A stretch of DNA of 44,665 bases from Paractinoplanes aksuensis (GTDB taxonomy: Bacteria > Actinomycetota > Actinomycetes > Mycobacteriales > Micromonosporaceae): contig NZ_JAMYJR010000005.1 of assembly GCF_024137025.1 (NCBI RefSeq), positions 1 to 44,665 of the forward strand, in the 5' to 3' direction. Made by a program: the position numbers and the translations under genes. Below, piece after piece: positions 24,017-32,200 of this stretch (within the stretch, counting starts at the first letter, position 1; the number at the start of each line of letters is the position of its first letter). Below the pieces are notes generated by a model. It saw only the letters and a program-made list of their open reading frames with translations, had not been told where the DNA came from and made no database searches.

Positions 24017-25270
24017 ATGGCGGGGACCGGAATCGACACCTCGATCCTGCACAAGGGCGCCCACAGCGCGTCCTACTTCGACCTGGCCCGGGCGGCGGGC
24101 GAGGGCGTGGAGATCGTGGACTTCTGCATTCCCTGCAACCCGTACTTCCCCACGCCGGAGATGTTCGACGAGCTCAGCCGCGACCTCAGGAACATCCTGA
24201 AGTACTACCCGAGCGACTCGGCCAGCATCACCAAGAAGCTGAGCAGCGTGCTCGGCCTGCACCCGCAGACCGTGGCCATGGCCAACGGCTCGACCGAGCT
24301 GATCACCTGGATCGACCACCTGCTCATCAAGGAGAGCGTGGCCATCCCGATCCCGACCTTCGGCCGCTGGACCGACCAGCCGCTCGAGACCGGCAAGCGG
24401 GTCGACATGTTCCCGCTCCAGGAGCGCGACGGCTTCCGGCTCAACCTCGATGATTACGTACGGTTCATTCGCGATCGTGGCTCCCGGGTGGCCGTGGTGT
24501 GCAACGTGAACAACCCCGACGGCTGCTACCTGCCCCGGCGCGACGTCATCCGGTTCATGGACATGCTGGGCGACCTCGACCTGGTCGTCATCGACGAGTC
24601 GTTCATCGACTTCTCCGACGTGGAACAGTATCCGTCGGTGGGCCCGGACGCGGTGATCCGCTCCAATGCGGTCGTACTGAAAAGCCTGGGTAAGAACTTC
24701 GGCCTGCACGGCATCCGCTTCGGCTATCTGATGGCCAACCCCGCCATCGCCGGCAAGATCGGCAAGGCCCTGCCCAAGTGGAACCTCAACTCGCTGGCCG
24801 AGAAGGTCGTCTTCATGATCCAGGAACACGAGGAGGAGTACGAGGACAGCCTGCGCCTGCTCAGCCGCGACCGCCGGTCCATGGCCGGTGAGCTGGCGCG
24901 CATCCCGGGCCTGACCGTCTTCCCCTCGCAGGGCAACTTCATCCTGGTCAAGCTGCCCACCGAATGGTCGGGCACGGCGCTGCGCGACTACCTGGTGGCC
25001 AACCACGGCGTCTACACCCGCGAGTGCGGCAACAAGCTGGGCATGACCAGCCAGTTCATGCGGCTCGTGGTGCGACCGGGGCGGGACGTCGACCGCCTCA
25101 TCGACGGCATGATGGACTACGGTCGGCAGTTCCGGGTCCGGTCGTACGAAGAGCCGGCCGAGCCTCGCCGCGGCTGGGACGCCCCGCGCGAGGACGCCCC
25201 CGACAACCTGATCCAGTACCCGTCGCGCCGCTCCGGCGAGTACACGGCCCGTCGTGCCGCCAATGCGTAG
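24017..25270 (+). CDS. PLP-dependent aminotransferase, HisC/CobD-like
   Basis: A 417-residue fold-type I PLP enzyme of the class I/II aminotransferase group. YYPSDSASITKKLSSVLGL, ANGSTELITW, VCNVNNPDG, VVIDESFIDFS and the PLP lysine in SLGKNFGLHGIRFGY are all in place, so it should be active. The C-terminal 40 residues (after YGRQFRVRS) are a charged extension not needed for the fold. AAGGAG stands 7 bases before ATG 24017. It is divergent from egtABCD. HisC- and CobD-like enzymes act on phosphorylated amino acids; an amine for a phosphonate or phospholipid head is equally possible. A role in the ergothioneine C-S lyase step (EgtE) would be speculation. Confidence 0.85.
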   Translation: MAGTGIDTSILHKGAHSASYFDLARAAGEGVEIVDFCIPCNPYFPTPEMFDELSRDLRNILKYYPSDSASITKKLSSVLGLHPQTVAMANGSTELITWIDHLLIKESVAIPIPTFGRWTDQPLETGKRVDMFPLQERDGFRLNLDDYVRFIRDRGSRVAVVCNVNNPDGCYLPRRDVIRFMDMLGDLDLVVIDESFIDFSDVEQYPSVGPDAVIRSNAVVLKSLGKNFGLHGIRFGYLMANPAIAGKIGKALPKWNLNSLAEKVVFMIQEHEEEYEDSLRLLSRDRRSMAGELARIPGLTVFPSQGNFILVKLPTEWSGTALRDYLVANHGVYTRECGNKLGMTSQFMRLVVRPGRDVDRLIDGMMDYGRQFRVRSYEEPAEPRRGWDAPREDAPDNLIQYPSRRSGEYTARRAANA

Positions 25271-25404
25271 GTGGTGCGTGGTGCGCCGGCCGCACCGATG
25301 GGCACGGTCACGCCGGCCGATCAGCCCTCGACGCCGCCGTAAATGACCTCTGCGCGTCGACCGCTGTACATGTCCGCGTTCGGTTCGTGGCCGATCGTGA
25401 GCGC

Positions 25405-25792
25405 ATGCCGCACTACTTCGACGCGGTCGCCGCGAGCCCCTCGATCCTCGCGGTCGTCTTCGTCGTAGCCGGGCTCGACGCCCTGCTGCCGTTCATGCCG
25501 AGCGAGTCGACCGTGCTCGCCTGCGGGGTCGCCGCCGCGAGCACCGGCCGGCCCCACGTGGCGCTGCTCATCCTGGTCGCCGCGGCCGGCGCGTGGCTGG
25601 GCGACGTGGTGTCGTAGCACCCTGTTCGAGGACCACCCGCTGCTCGGCTTCCTGGCTGCAGGCGCGGCCGCCCTGGTCGTCATGGCGATCGCGGTAACGA
25701 TCCAGCGCGCGATCGACACTTCTCTTCGACGTGCCCGCGGCGCCGGTGAGGACCAGGCCGTCGAAGCGGGGAGCAGCACTCTGACCCGATAG
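25405..25792 (+). pseudogene. DedA-family membrane protein, internally deleted
   Basis: The N-terminal 70 residues (VVAGLDALLPFMPSES, LLILVAAAGAWLGD) are typical of actinobacterial DedA proteins. At 25614 the frame meets TAG. In a different frame the family's C-terminal end follows directly: LFEDHPLLGFLAAGAAALVV then AVTIQRAID, to TAG at 25790-25792. About 90 residues between, with the conserved re-entrant and middle helices, are missing. ATG 25405 has only a weak ribosome site. The final stop codon is also part of the promoter box of the next gene. Confidence 0.75.
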
Positions 25793-25795
25793 GCT
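25790..25795 (+). promoter_or_regulatory. -10 box TAGGCT, leaderless arrangement
   Basis: TAGGCT is followed by 7 bases and GTG 25803 of the lipid kinase. This favours 25803 over the GTG at 25797 as start codon. Confidence 0.45.
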
Positions 25796-25802
25796 CGTGC
25801 GG

Positions 25803-26732
25803 GTGCGTACGAAAGAGCAGTTGACCGAGGACATCCGTGACGACAAGCGCGCGGTGCTGGTGGTCAACACTCATTCGCGGCGGGGCCGGCTGCTGTACGA
25901 GGCGGCCCGCGAGCGGCTCGTCGGGGCCGGGTTCACGCTGCTCGGCGCGTGTGCCGTCGACCGCCCGCGTGAGCTCCCGCGGATCCTGGCCGAGGGCCTG
26001 GCCAAGCGGCCCGACCTGCTCATCGCGGGCGGCGGCGACGGCACGATCAGCACCGCGGCCCGGCTGCTGGCCCATCAGGACGTCGCGCTCGGGCTGCTTC
26101 CCCTGGGCACCACCAACAACTTCGCCCGTACCGCGCACACCCCGCTCGATCTCGCCGAGGCGGTCGAGGTGCTGGTCAAGGGCAAGGTCATCGATCTCGA
26201 CCTGGGGCTGGCGGGCGACGAGCCGTTCACCAACCACGTCGGGATCGGGCTGTCGGCCGAGGTGATGCTCAAGGCGCCGCGTCCGCTCAAGCGGCTGCTC
26301 GGGCGCTACGCCTACCCGCTGACCGCGTTGGGGCTGCTCACCCGGCACGAGCCACTGCGCATCACCGTACGGACGGCCGGGCGCAGCCACGACTTCCGGA
26401 GCCACCAGGTGTACGTGGCCAACGGCGGGCACCACGCCGGCCGGCCCATCGCCGGGGACGCGGACGCCGACGACCGGCTCCTGGTGGCGTACACGGTGGG
26501 TGGTCCTTCGCGGCGTGAGCTGCTGGTCGAGACCGCTCGCAACGCCGCCAAGGGCCCCACGCGTACGCTGCGGGAAGAGCCTTTCCTGGCCGTCGACGAG
26601 CTGTGGCTCGAGACCGACCGCCCGGCCCGGGTCGAGGTCGACGGCGAGCCCGGCGGCAGCACGCCGATGCGCATCGGGCTGGCCGCGAACGCGCTGCGGG
26701 TGATGGCCCCGATCGACGCGCCGGACCGCTGA
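25803..26732 (+). CDS. diacylglycerol/lipid kinase family protein
   Basis: A 309-residue kinase of the DAGK catalytic family (YegS/DgkB-like) that phosphorylates a lipid hydroxyl at the membrane face. VLVVNTHSRRG at the N-terminus, the nucleotide-binding IAGGGDGTIS, PLGTTNNFART, and FTNHVGIGLSAEV fit the two-lobed fold, ending in a beta-sandwich with VEVDGEPGG. Normal length. GTG 25803 is selected by the promoter box upstream. It is followed by the sigma factor operon after a 58-bp gap. Confidence 0.88.
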   Translation: MRTKEQLTEDIRDDKRAVLVVNTHSRRGRLLYEAARERLVGAGFTLLGACAVDRPRELPRILAEGLAKRPDLLIAGGGDGTISTAARLLAHQDVALGLLPLGTTNNFARTAHTPLDLAEAVEVLVKGKVIDLDLGLAGDEPFTNHVGIGLSAEVMLKAPRPLKRLLGRYAYPLTALGLLTRHEPLRITVRTAGRSHDFRSHQVYVANGGHHAGRPIAGDADADDRLLVAYTVGGPSRRELLVETARNAAKGPTRTLREEPFLAVDELWLETDRPARVEVDGEPGGSTPMRIGLAANALRVMAPIDAPDR

Positions 26733-26790
26733 TCCGGCGCGAAAATTAATTCCGGCACGACTGCACAGACTGGGCACGGGGGGCGTCGTA

Positions 26791-27315
26791 GTGGTTGTGA
26801 CCTTCGAGCAATTCGCGATGGCCCGGCTTCCGAGTCTCCTGCGCTACGCGGTCGTCCTCACCGGCGACCGCGATCTGGCCCAGGACGTCGTTCAGGAGGT
26901 GCTGGCCCGGGCGCAAGTCCGATGGCGGCGGATCAACGAGGCGGACTCGCCCGAGGCGTACGTGCGGCGCATGGTGCTCAACGAGTACCTGTCGTGGCGG
27001 CGCAGCTGGGCCGTCCGCCACGTGCATTCGGTCGGTGAACGGCTCATCGAGCTGGACGACGCGCGGGGTGGGGTTCGTGACCACGCCGAGGGTGTCGTGA
27101 TGGCCGACGTGCTGTGGCGGCGGCTGGCCACCCTGGGGCGCAAGCAACGGGCGGTGCTGGTGCTGCGCTACTACGAGCAGCTGGACGACGACCAGATCGC
27201 CGATCTGCTGGGCTGTTCCCAGGCGACGGTGCGCAGCCACGCGTCGAGGGCATTGAAAACGCTCCGGCTCTCACCGGAGCTCATGGAACGCATTCCCGCC
27301 GAGGAGAAGTCGTGA
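26791..27315 (+). CDS. SigE-family ECF RNA polymerase sigma factor
   Basis: A 174-residue extracytoplasmic-function sigma factor of the actinobacterial SigE-like subgroup. Region 2 includes LLRYAVVLTGDRDLAQDVVQ and RRINEADSPEAYVRRMVLNEY; region 4 includes LGRKQRAVLVLRYYEQLDDD and the HTH DLLGCSQATVRSHASRAL. GTG 26791 is preferred; GTG 26797 is possible. Its stop overlaps the start of the next gene (GTGA), so it is coupled to a single-pass membrane protein, the usual place for an anti-sigma factor. Confidence 0.92.
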   Translation: MVVTFEQFAMARLPSLLRYAVVLTGDRDLAQDVVQEVLARAQVRWRRINEADSPEAYVRRMVLNEYLSWRRSWAVRHVHSVGERLIELDDARGGVRDHAEGVVMADVLWRRLATLGRKQRAVLVLRYYEQLDDDQIADLLGCSQATVRSHASRALKTLRLSPELMERIPAEEKS

Positions 27316-28130
27316 CCGACCGCGATCAGCTGCGCGAGGCCTTTGAGACCCAGGAACACAACACCCCCGACCCCTCCGCGGTGTACGCCCGCGTGCAGGA
27401 ACTCTCCCAGAAGTACAAGCGGCGCCGGCGGGGCGCGCAGATCGCCGCCGGTGGCGTCCTCGGCGCCGGTCTGATCGCCGGGGCCATCAACCTGCCCTCG
27501 TTCCTGCCCGCGAGCAACGCGGTCAGCAACACCTCCGCCGGTGTCCCGGCCGCGGCCCCGGCCGTGAGCGCGAGCGCCGACCCCGAGGACACCCGGCAGG
27601 AGCAGCTCGAGGCCTACTCCGAGGCCGGTTTCGGCTACGACGACGCCGGTCGCCTGGCCAAGATCTGGAAGCTGAGCGACGACAACCGGCTCGAGGTCAA
27701 GGCCGAGGCGGGCCGCCGCCTGCTGCTCGGCGAGACGCTGCCGATCAAGCCGACGCCGGACGCCCCGGTCGAGGAAGAGACGATCAACCCGCAGGACGAG
27801 GCGCGGTTCGCCGCGTTCTTCAACGCCGGTTACACCTACACCGAGGCCGAGAAGCTGGCCAAGATCTGGAAGATCGCCGACCCCTCCGACGCCAAGCTCG
27901 AGGCCGGGAAGCGCCTGCTCGCCGGGCAGGAACTGCCGGTCAAGCCGACTCCCGAGGGCGTGGCGGCCGGGCTCGAGGCCAAGCGGGTCAGCAAGTTCTT
28001 CGACTCCGGCTACGACGTCGACGACGCGGTCAAGCTGGCCAAGACCTGGAACCTGAAGGACGCCTATTCGGCCAAGGTCGAGGGTGGCAAGCGCCTGCTG
28101 GCCGGCGAGACCCTTCCGATCCAGCCGTGA
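27312..28130 (+). CDS. membrane protein with three tandem KLAKIWK repeats
   Basis: A 272-residue protein I do not recognise. Residues 1-41 are charged and cytoplasmic-like (end KYKRRRRG), 42-62 form one transmembrane helix, 63-98 are an Ala/Ser/Pro linker, and 100-272 hold three copies of a roughly 48-residue module at 100-148, 168-216 and 229-272. Each module has a [SAG]-GY-x-[YDV]-x-x-A-x-[RK]LAK-[IT]W-[KN] helix and ends G[KR]RLL-x-G-x-x-LP[IV][KQ]P. By the basic flank the repeats lie outside the membrane. GTG 27312 overlaps the sigma factor stop and follows GAGGAGAAG. It sits where an anti-sigma factor would, but has no known anti-sigma domain. It may be a surface protein and is coupled to the amidoligase. 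Confidence 0.8.
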   Translation: MTDRDQLREAFETQEHNTPDPSAVYARVQELSQKYKRRRRGAQIAAGGVLGAGLIAGAINLPSFLPASNAVSNTSAGVPAAAPAVSASADPEDTRQEQLEAYSEAGFGYDDAGRLAKIWKLSDDNRLEVKAEAGRRLLLGETLPIKPTPDAPVEEETINPQDEARFAAFFNAGYTYTEAEKLAKIWKIADPSDAKLEAGKRLLAGQELPVKPTPEGVAAGLEAKRVSKFFDSGYDVDDAVKLAKTWNLKDAYSAKVEGGKRLLAGETLPIQP

Positions 28131-29188
28131 CCGCCCGGTTGCGCCGGCGTATCGGCTTCGAGATCGAGCTGATGGCGCCGGGGGGCGCCAGCCGGCGCAG
28201 CCTGGCCGACGACCTGGCCGCCCGTTGTGGCGGCCGGGTCCGCCCGGTCTGGCACCGCGACAGTGAGCCGTCGCTGGTGCCCGGGCTGGGCAAGTTCCTC
28301 AACCTGACGCTGGGCTTCGCGGTCGACCGGCCGGACGGAAGCCCGCTGTGCACCCTGGTCGACGACATCACCCTGATCGACGGCCTGGACCCGCGGACCC
28401 CGGCCGCACCCGGCTGGTTCCGCGTGCTCAGCGACGAACCCCGGCTGCTGAGCCTGCTGGCCGAGCAGTGCGACCCGGCGGCTTCGCTCGACGTCGTGCT
28501 CGATACGGCGGCCTCGCTGTGGGGCACCAAGGCCGAGCGGATCGGCGACGTGTACCGGCTCGACGATCCCGACGGGGGAACGATCGCGCTGGCCGCGCCG
28601 GCCGGTTCCGAGCGCGAGCGGCCGTGCGAGATCGTGACGCCGCCGCTGGCCGCGGGGCATGCCGAGGCGCTCGAGGCGCTGCTCGGCCCGGCCCGTGAGC
28701 TCGGCTTCACCGTTCCGGTCGAGGCCGCCGTACACCTGCACTTCGACGGTGCCTCGTTCCGGGGCCCGCTGGCCCTGGCCAACGTGGTGCGCCTGTTCGC
28801 CGGTTGGCGTGAGCCGTTGCGGGCGTTGCTGCAGACCAATCCGGCCTGCCGTCGCCTCGCCCCGCTGCCCGGGCCGCTGGTGGCCGCCACCACCGGCCGG
28901 CCCGGGTGGGACGAGCTGCGTGCCGCGGCCAAGGAGGGCGGGCTCACCAAGTTCTTCGACATCAACCTGACCCAGCTGTTCGCCGAGCACCCGATCCGCG
29001 ACACGATCGAGGTCCGCATCCTGCCCGGCGCGATCACCACGAGCGAGATCGTCGACCGGGCCGCCCTGGTCGAGCTGCTGCTGGAACGCTGCCTGTTCTC
29101 GTCGTCGCTGCCCGCGCCCGACCCCGACCCGGCCGAGGCCGTGGAGCAGTTGATGCACTTCGCGGCCGAGGCGCTCGCCCGCCGCTAG
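28127..29188 (+). CDS. amidoligase-family enzyme (GCS/GS-like fold)
   Basis: A 353-residue member of the amidoligase family, ATP-dependent COOH-NH2 ligases related to glutamine synthetase/gamma-glutamylcysteine synthetase. The family-defining N-terminal strand is IGFEIELMAP (E12, E14), with later blocks CEIVTPPLA, AAVHLHFDG, LTKFFDINLTQLF and DTIEVRILPGA that carry the conserved acidic and His residues. It is cytosolic, with no signal. The GTG start overlaps the preceding stop (GTGA) and no good ribosome site is seen, so translation probably depends on the repeat protein upstream. Members are known or predicted to form peptide-like bonds on proteins or small molecules; the target here is unknown. 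Confidence 0.8.
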   Translation: MTARLRRRIGFEIELMAPGGASRRSLADDLAARCGGRVRPVWHRDSEPSLVPGLGKFLNLTLGFAVDRPDGSPLCTLVDDITLIDGLDPRTPAAPGWFRVLSDEPRLLSLLAEQCDPAASLDVVLDTAASLWGTKAERIGDVYRLDDPDGGTIALAAPAGSERERPCEIVTPPLAAGHAEALEALLGPARELGFTVPVEAAVHLHFDGASFRGPLALANVVRLFAGWREPLRALLQTNPACRRLAPLPGPLVAATTGRPGWDELRAAAKEGGLTKFFDINLTQLFAEHPIRDTIEVRILPGAITTSEIVDRAALVELLLERCLFSSSLPAPDPDPAEAVEQLMHFAAEALARR

Positions 29189-31473
29189 ACCCCGACAGTC
29201 GTCTCGGCGGCCAGCCGGATGGCGGCGGCCGGGGCCGGTCCCGGACGGCCGAACAGCCAGCCCTGGCCGCGGTCGCAGCCCAGGGTGCGCAGCAGCTCGG
29301 CGTGATGCGCGGTCTCGACCCCTTCGGCGACGGTGGTCAGGCCCAGGCTGCGGGCCAGGTCGACCACGGCCCGCACGAGCGCGGCCTGCTGGGCGTCGGT
29401 CGGATCGTCCGGCATGAAGGACTTGTCGATCTTCAAGATGTCGATCGGGAGGTCGCGCAGGTAGGCCAGCGACGAGTACCCGGTGCCGAAGTCGTCGATC
29501 GCCACCCGGACGCCGTCGGCCCGCAGCTCGGACAGGTGGGCCAGGGTCAGCTCGGTCTGCGCGCCCGAACGCACCAGCACCCCCTCGGTGATCTCGATGG
29601 TCAGCGCGTTCGGGGGCAAGCCGCTGTCGGCCAGGGCCTGGCGGACCACAGCGGCGAAGGACGGCTCGGCCAGCTGGCGGGGTGAGACGTTGACGGCGAT
29701 CGTCGTGCCGTAGCGGCGGTGCCAGGGCGCGGCCTCGGCACAGGCCCGGCGCAGCACCCACTCGCCCAGGCCGACGATCAGCCCGCTGTCCTCGGCGGCC
29801 GGGATGAACTGGTCGGGCCCGACCGGCGCCTGCTCGGGCGGGGTCCACCGCACCAGCGCCTCGAAGCCGATCGAGACGCCCGAGCGCAGCGCGACGATCG
29901 GCTGGTAGTGCACGGTGAACTCGTCGGCGTCGAGCGCGGCCCGCAGCCGCTCGACCATGCGGATGCGCTCGGCCTGTTCGCGCCGCAGCCGGGGATCGAA
30001 CAGCTCGTAGCGGTCCTTACCGGCGGCCTTGGCCGCGTACAGGGCCAGGTCGGCGTCGCTCAGCAGCTCGTCGGCCCCGGCCCGGGCCTCCAACCGGCGT
30101 ACGCCGATGCTGCCCGTGACGTGCAAGGTGTGCCCGGTGACCTCGACCGGGCGGCGCAACGTGGCCAGCACCGCGTCGGCCCGGGCCTTGACCTCGGCGG
30201 CCCCCGCGGCCGGCAGCAGCATCGCGAACTCGTCCCCGCCCGGACGGGCCAGCGTCTCACCCGGGCCGAGCAGCCGCCGCAGCCGGTCGGCCACGGTCAC
30301 CAGCAGCTGGTCGCCGATCGTGTGCCCGAGGCGGTCGTTGACGTCCTTGAAGCCGTCCAGGTCGAGCAGCATCAGCGCGCCCCGGCTCTCGCCGGCCGCC
30401 GAGACCAGGGCCAGCTGCTCCTCGAGCAGACTGCGGTGGGGGAGCCCGGTCAGCGAGTCGTGCAGGGCCTGGTGGCGCATCGAGTCCTGCAGGGCGGCCT
30501 GTTCGGCCAGGGATCGGCCCAGCGTGGCCGCCTGGTTCTCGGCCAGCCGGGTGGCCAGGGCCATGCGGACCACCAGCAGCACCGACACGGCGGCGGTCAG
30601 GACGATCGGGACGATGAGGTCGAACTGGTGGAGTTCGGTGTCCCGGCGTACGGCGTACACCGTGGCCAAGGGGCCGAGCAGCACCAGCACCACATGCAGC
30701 GTGAGCATGCGCCAGGTGCTCACCGTCGCCTCCGGCCGGGGCTCGGCCGGGGCAGTGCCCGGATGCAGGGCGGCCGCCCCGATCAGGACGTACGCGCCGA
30801 TGAACGCGCCCACGCTGAGCGTCATCGACCCCTCGACCGTCTCGGCCCGCGCCACCTGCAGGAAGTACCGCACGTCGGAGGTGGCCATCATCGCGATGGC
30901 ACCCAGCACGATCAGGTGCGGCCGCGACAGTGTGGCCTGCACGACGATCAGGCGGATGGCCATCCCGGTCACCAGAGCATCGAGGAACGGGTAGGCGACG
31001 ACGGCCGGGTTCGACAACGGGACGGGGTTGTCCATGACGTACGGGTCGTAAAGCAGCACCCAGGCCAGCACGGTGCCGGTGCACAGCACGACGCCGGTCT
31101 CGGTGATCCCGGCCCACCGCGAGGTTCCTGAGCGTTGGGCCAGCAGGGCGAGGCCGGCCGCCAGCGGGGGATAGGAGCACAGGAAGACGGCGTCGTTCAA
31201 GGTCAGGCTCGGAGTCACCAGGGCATCCGGTGCGACCGCCCACACGGCGCACGCCGTCGTCCCGGTCCCGGCCGCGACGGCGAACAGGGTCCACGCGCTG
31301 GTCCGGGCCGGGCGGTGGATCCGTACGCCGGTCACCACGGCGGCCACCGCGCCCAGGCCGACCAGGGCGTAGACGAGCAGTTCACCGGTCATGCCGAAGA
31401 CGAACCCGGCCACGCCGATCACCAGCGCCGCGGCGACCAGCCACCAGCACCACCAGCGGCGGTCGCCGTTCAC
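29185..31473 (-). CDS. membrane GGDEF-EAL protein (c-di-GMP cyclase/phosphodiesterase)
   Basis: A 762-residue inner-membrane signalling protein. Eight or so hydrophobic helices fill residues 1-310 without a named sensor domain. A GGDEF domain follows, with HDSLTGLPHR, DLDGFKDVND and an intact RPGGDEFAMLLP. The EAL domain has GFEALVRW, EITEGVL, the metal-site DDFGTGYSSL and VAEGVETAHH, so both activities are possible. GTG 31473 is chosen for the strong AAAGGTGGAG before it. The gene is convergent with the amidoligase: their stop codons overlap (29185-29188). Confidence 0.9.
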   Translation of the reverse strand: MNGDRRWWCWWLVAAALVIGVAGFVFGMTGELLVYALVGLGAVAAVVTGVRIHRPARTSAWTLFAVAAGTGTTACAVWAVAPDALVTPSLTLNDAVFLCSYPPLAAGLALLAQRSGTSRWAGITETGVVLCTGTVLAWVLLYDPYVMDNPVPLSNPAVVAYPFLDALVTGMAIRLIVVQATLSRPHLIVLGAIAMMATSDVRYFLQVARAETVEGSMTLSVGAFIGAYVLIGAAALHPGTAPAEPRPEATVSTWRMLTLHVVLVLLGPLATVYAVRRDTELHQFDLIVPIVLTAAVSVLLVVRMALATRLAENQAATLGRSLAEQAALQDSMRHQALHDSLTGLPHRSLLEEQLALVSAAGESRGALMLLDLDGFKDVNDRLGHTIGDQLLVTVADRLRRLLGPGETLARPGGDEFAMLLPAAGAAEVKARADAVLATLRRPVEVTGHTLHVTGSIGVRRLEARAGADELLSDADLALYAAKAAGKDRYELFDPRLRREQAERIRMVERLRAALDADEFTVHYQPIVALRSGVSIGFEALVRWTPPEQAPVGPDQFIPAAEDSGLIVGLGEWVLRRACAEAAPWHRRYGTTIAVNVSPRQLAEPSFAAVVRQALADSGLPPNALTIEITEGVLVRSGAQTELTLAHLSELRADGVRVAIDDFGTGYSSLAYLRDLPIDILKIDKSFMPDDPTDAQQAALVRAVVDLARSLGLTTVAEGVETAHHAELLRTLGCDRGQGWLFGRPGPAPAAAIRLAAETTVGV

Positions 31474-31544
31474 ATCTCCACCTTTCGGGCAAGGACCCGT
31501 CATAGGCCCCATCGGCAGAATGCGGTGTTTGCCAAGCGGTCCGG

Positions 31545-31550
31545 TAAGTT
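31545..31550 (+). promoter_or_regulatory. -10 box TAAGTT, leaderless arrangement
   Basis: TAAGTT lies 8 bases before GTG 31559 of the methyltransferase gene, with no ribosome site between. Confidence 0.35.
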
Positions 31551-31558
31551 CTGGTCGC

Positions 31559-32176
31559 GTGGCACGAGCTCTCGACGACGCGCAACCCCCGGCCGATTCC
31601 GTCTCGCTGGATTACTTCGAAGGCCTTTACATGGCCAAGGACGATCCCTGGGACTTGGCCACCAAGTGGCACGACCGCCGCAAGTACGCGGTGACGGTGG
31701 CCAGCCTGCCGCGGGAGCACTATCGCCGCTGTTACGAGCCGGGTGCCTCGGTCGGCCTGCTCACGGCCCTGCTGGCGCCGCGGTGCGACGAGATCCTGGC
31801 CGTCGATTCGGTCGATTCCGCCGTCGAGCAGGCTCGTTCGCTTCTGGGCGAGTTCCCGAACGTACGGGTGGAGCGGGCCAACCTGCCGGCCGAGCTCCCG
31901 GACGGGACGTTCGACCTGATCGTCGTCGGGGACCTGCTGTACTACTTCAACGCGGCCGACCTCGACGCCACCCTGCACGGGCTGGTCGAGCGGCTGGAGC
32001 CGGGCGGCGACCTGGTCGGCGTGCACTTCCGCGACCGGGTCAACGGCGGCAACTACGACGGGTTCCAGGCGCACGAGGCGCTGGCCGCCCGGCCGGGCCT
32101 CGAGCGGGTCGTCCACCACGAGGACGAGTGGTTCCTGCTCGATGTGTTCCGGCGCACAGCCCCCGTGTCGATGTAA
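31559..32176 (+). CDS. NodS-like SAM-dependent methyltransferase
   Basis: A 205-residue methyltransferase of the NodS-like type. YFEGLYMAKDDPWDLATKWHDRRKY is the conserved N-terminal block, YEPGASVGLLTALLAPRCDEI is the SAM-binding motif, and DLIVVGDLLYYF is motif IV. Rhizobial NodS methylates a chito-oligosaccharide nitrogen, but actinobacterial relatives have unknown acceptors. GTG 31559 is used because a promoter box precedes it and the family block begins soon after; a longer reading crosses the divergent GGDEF-EAL promoter. The neighbours do not suggest a pathway. Confidence 0.82.
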   Translation: MARALDDAQPPADSVSLDYFEGLYMAKDDPWDLATKWHDRRKYAVTVASLPREHYRRCYEPGASVGLLTALLAPRCDEILAVDSVDSAVEQARSLLGEFPNVRVERANLPAELPDGTFDLIVVGDLLYYFNAADLDATLHGLVERLEPGGDLVGVHFRDRVNGGNYDGFQAHEALAARPGLERVVHHEDEWFLLDVFRRTAPVSM

Positions 32177-32187
32177 GGACCGCGGAG

Positions 32188-32193
32188 TAGCTT
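32188..32193 (+). promoter_or_regulatory. -10 box TAGCTT, leaderless arrangement
   Basis: TAGCTT is followed by seven bases and ATG 32201 of the LLM flavin enzyme gene. Confidence 0.45.
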
Positions 32194-32200
32194 CGGTCCC

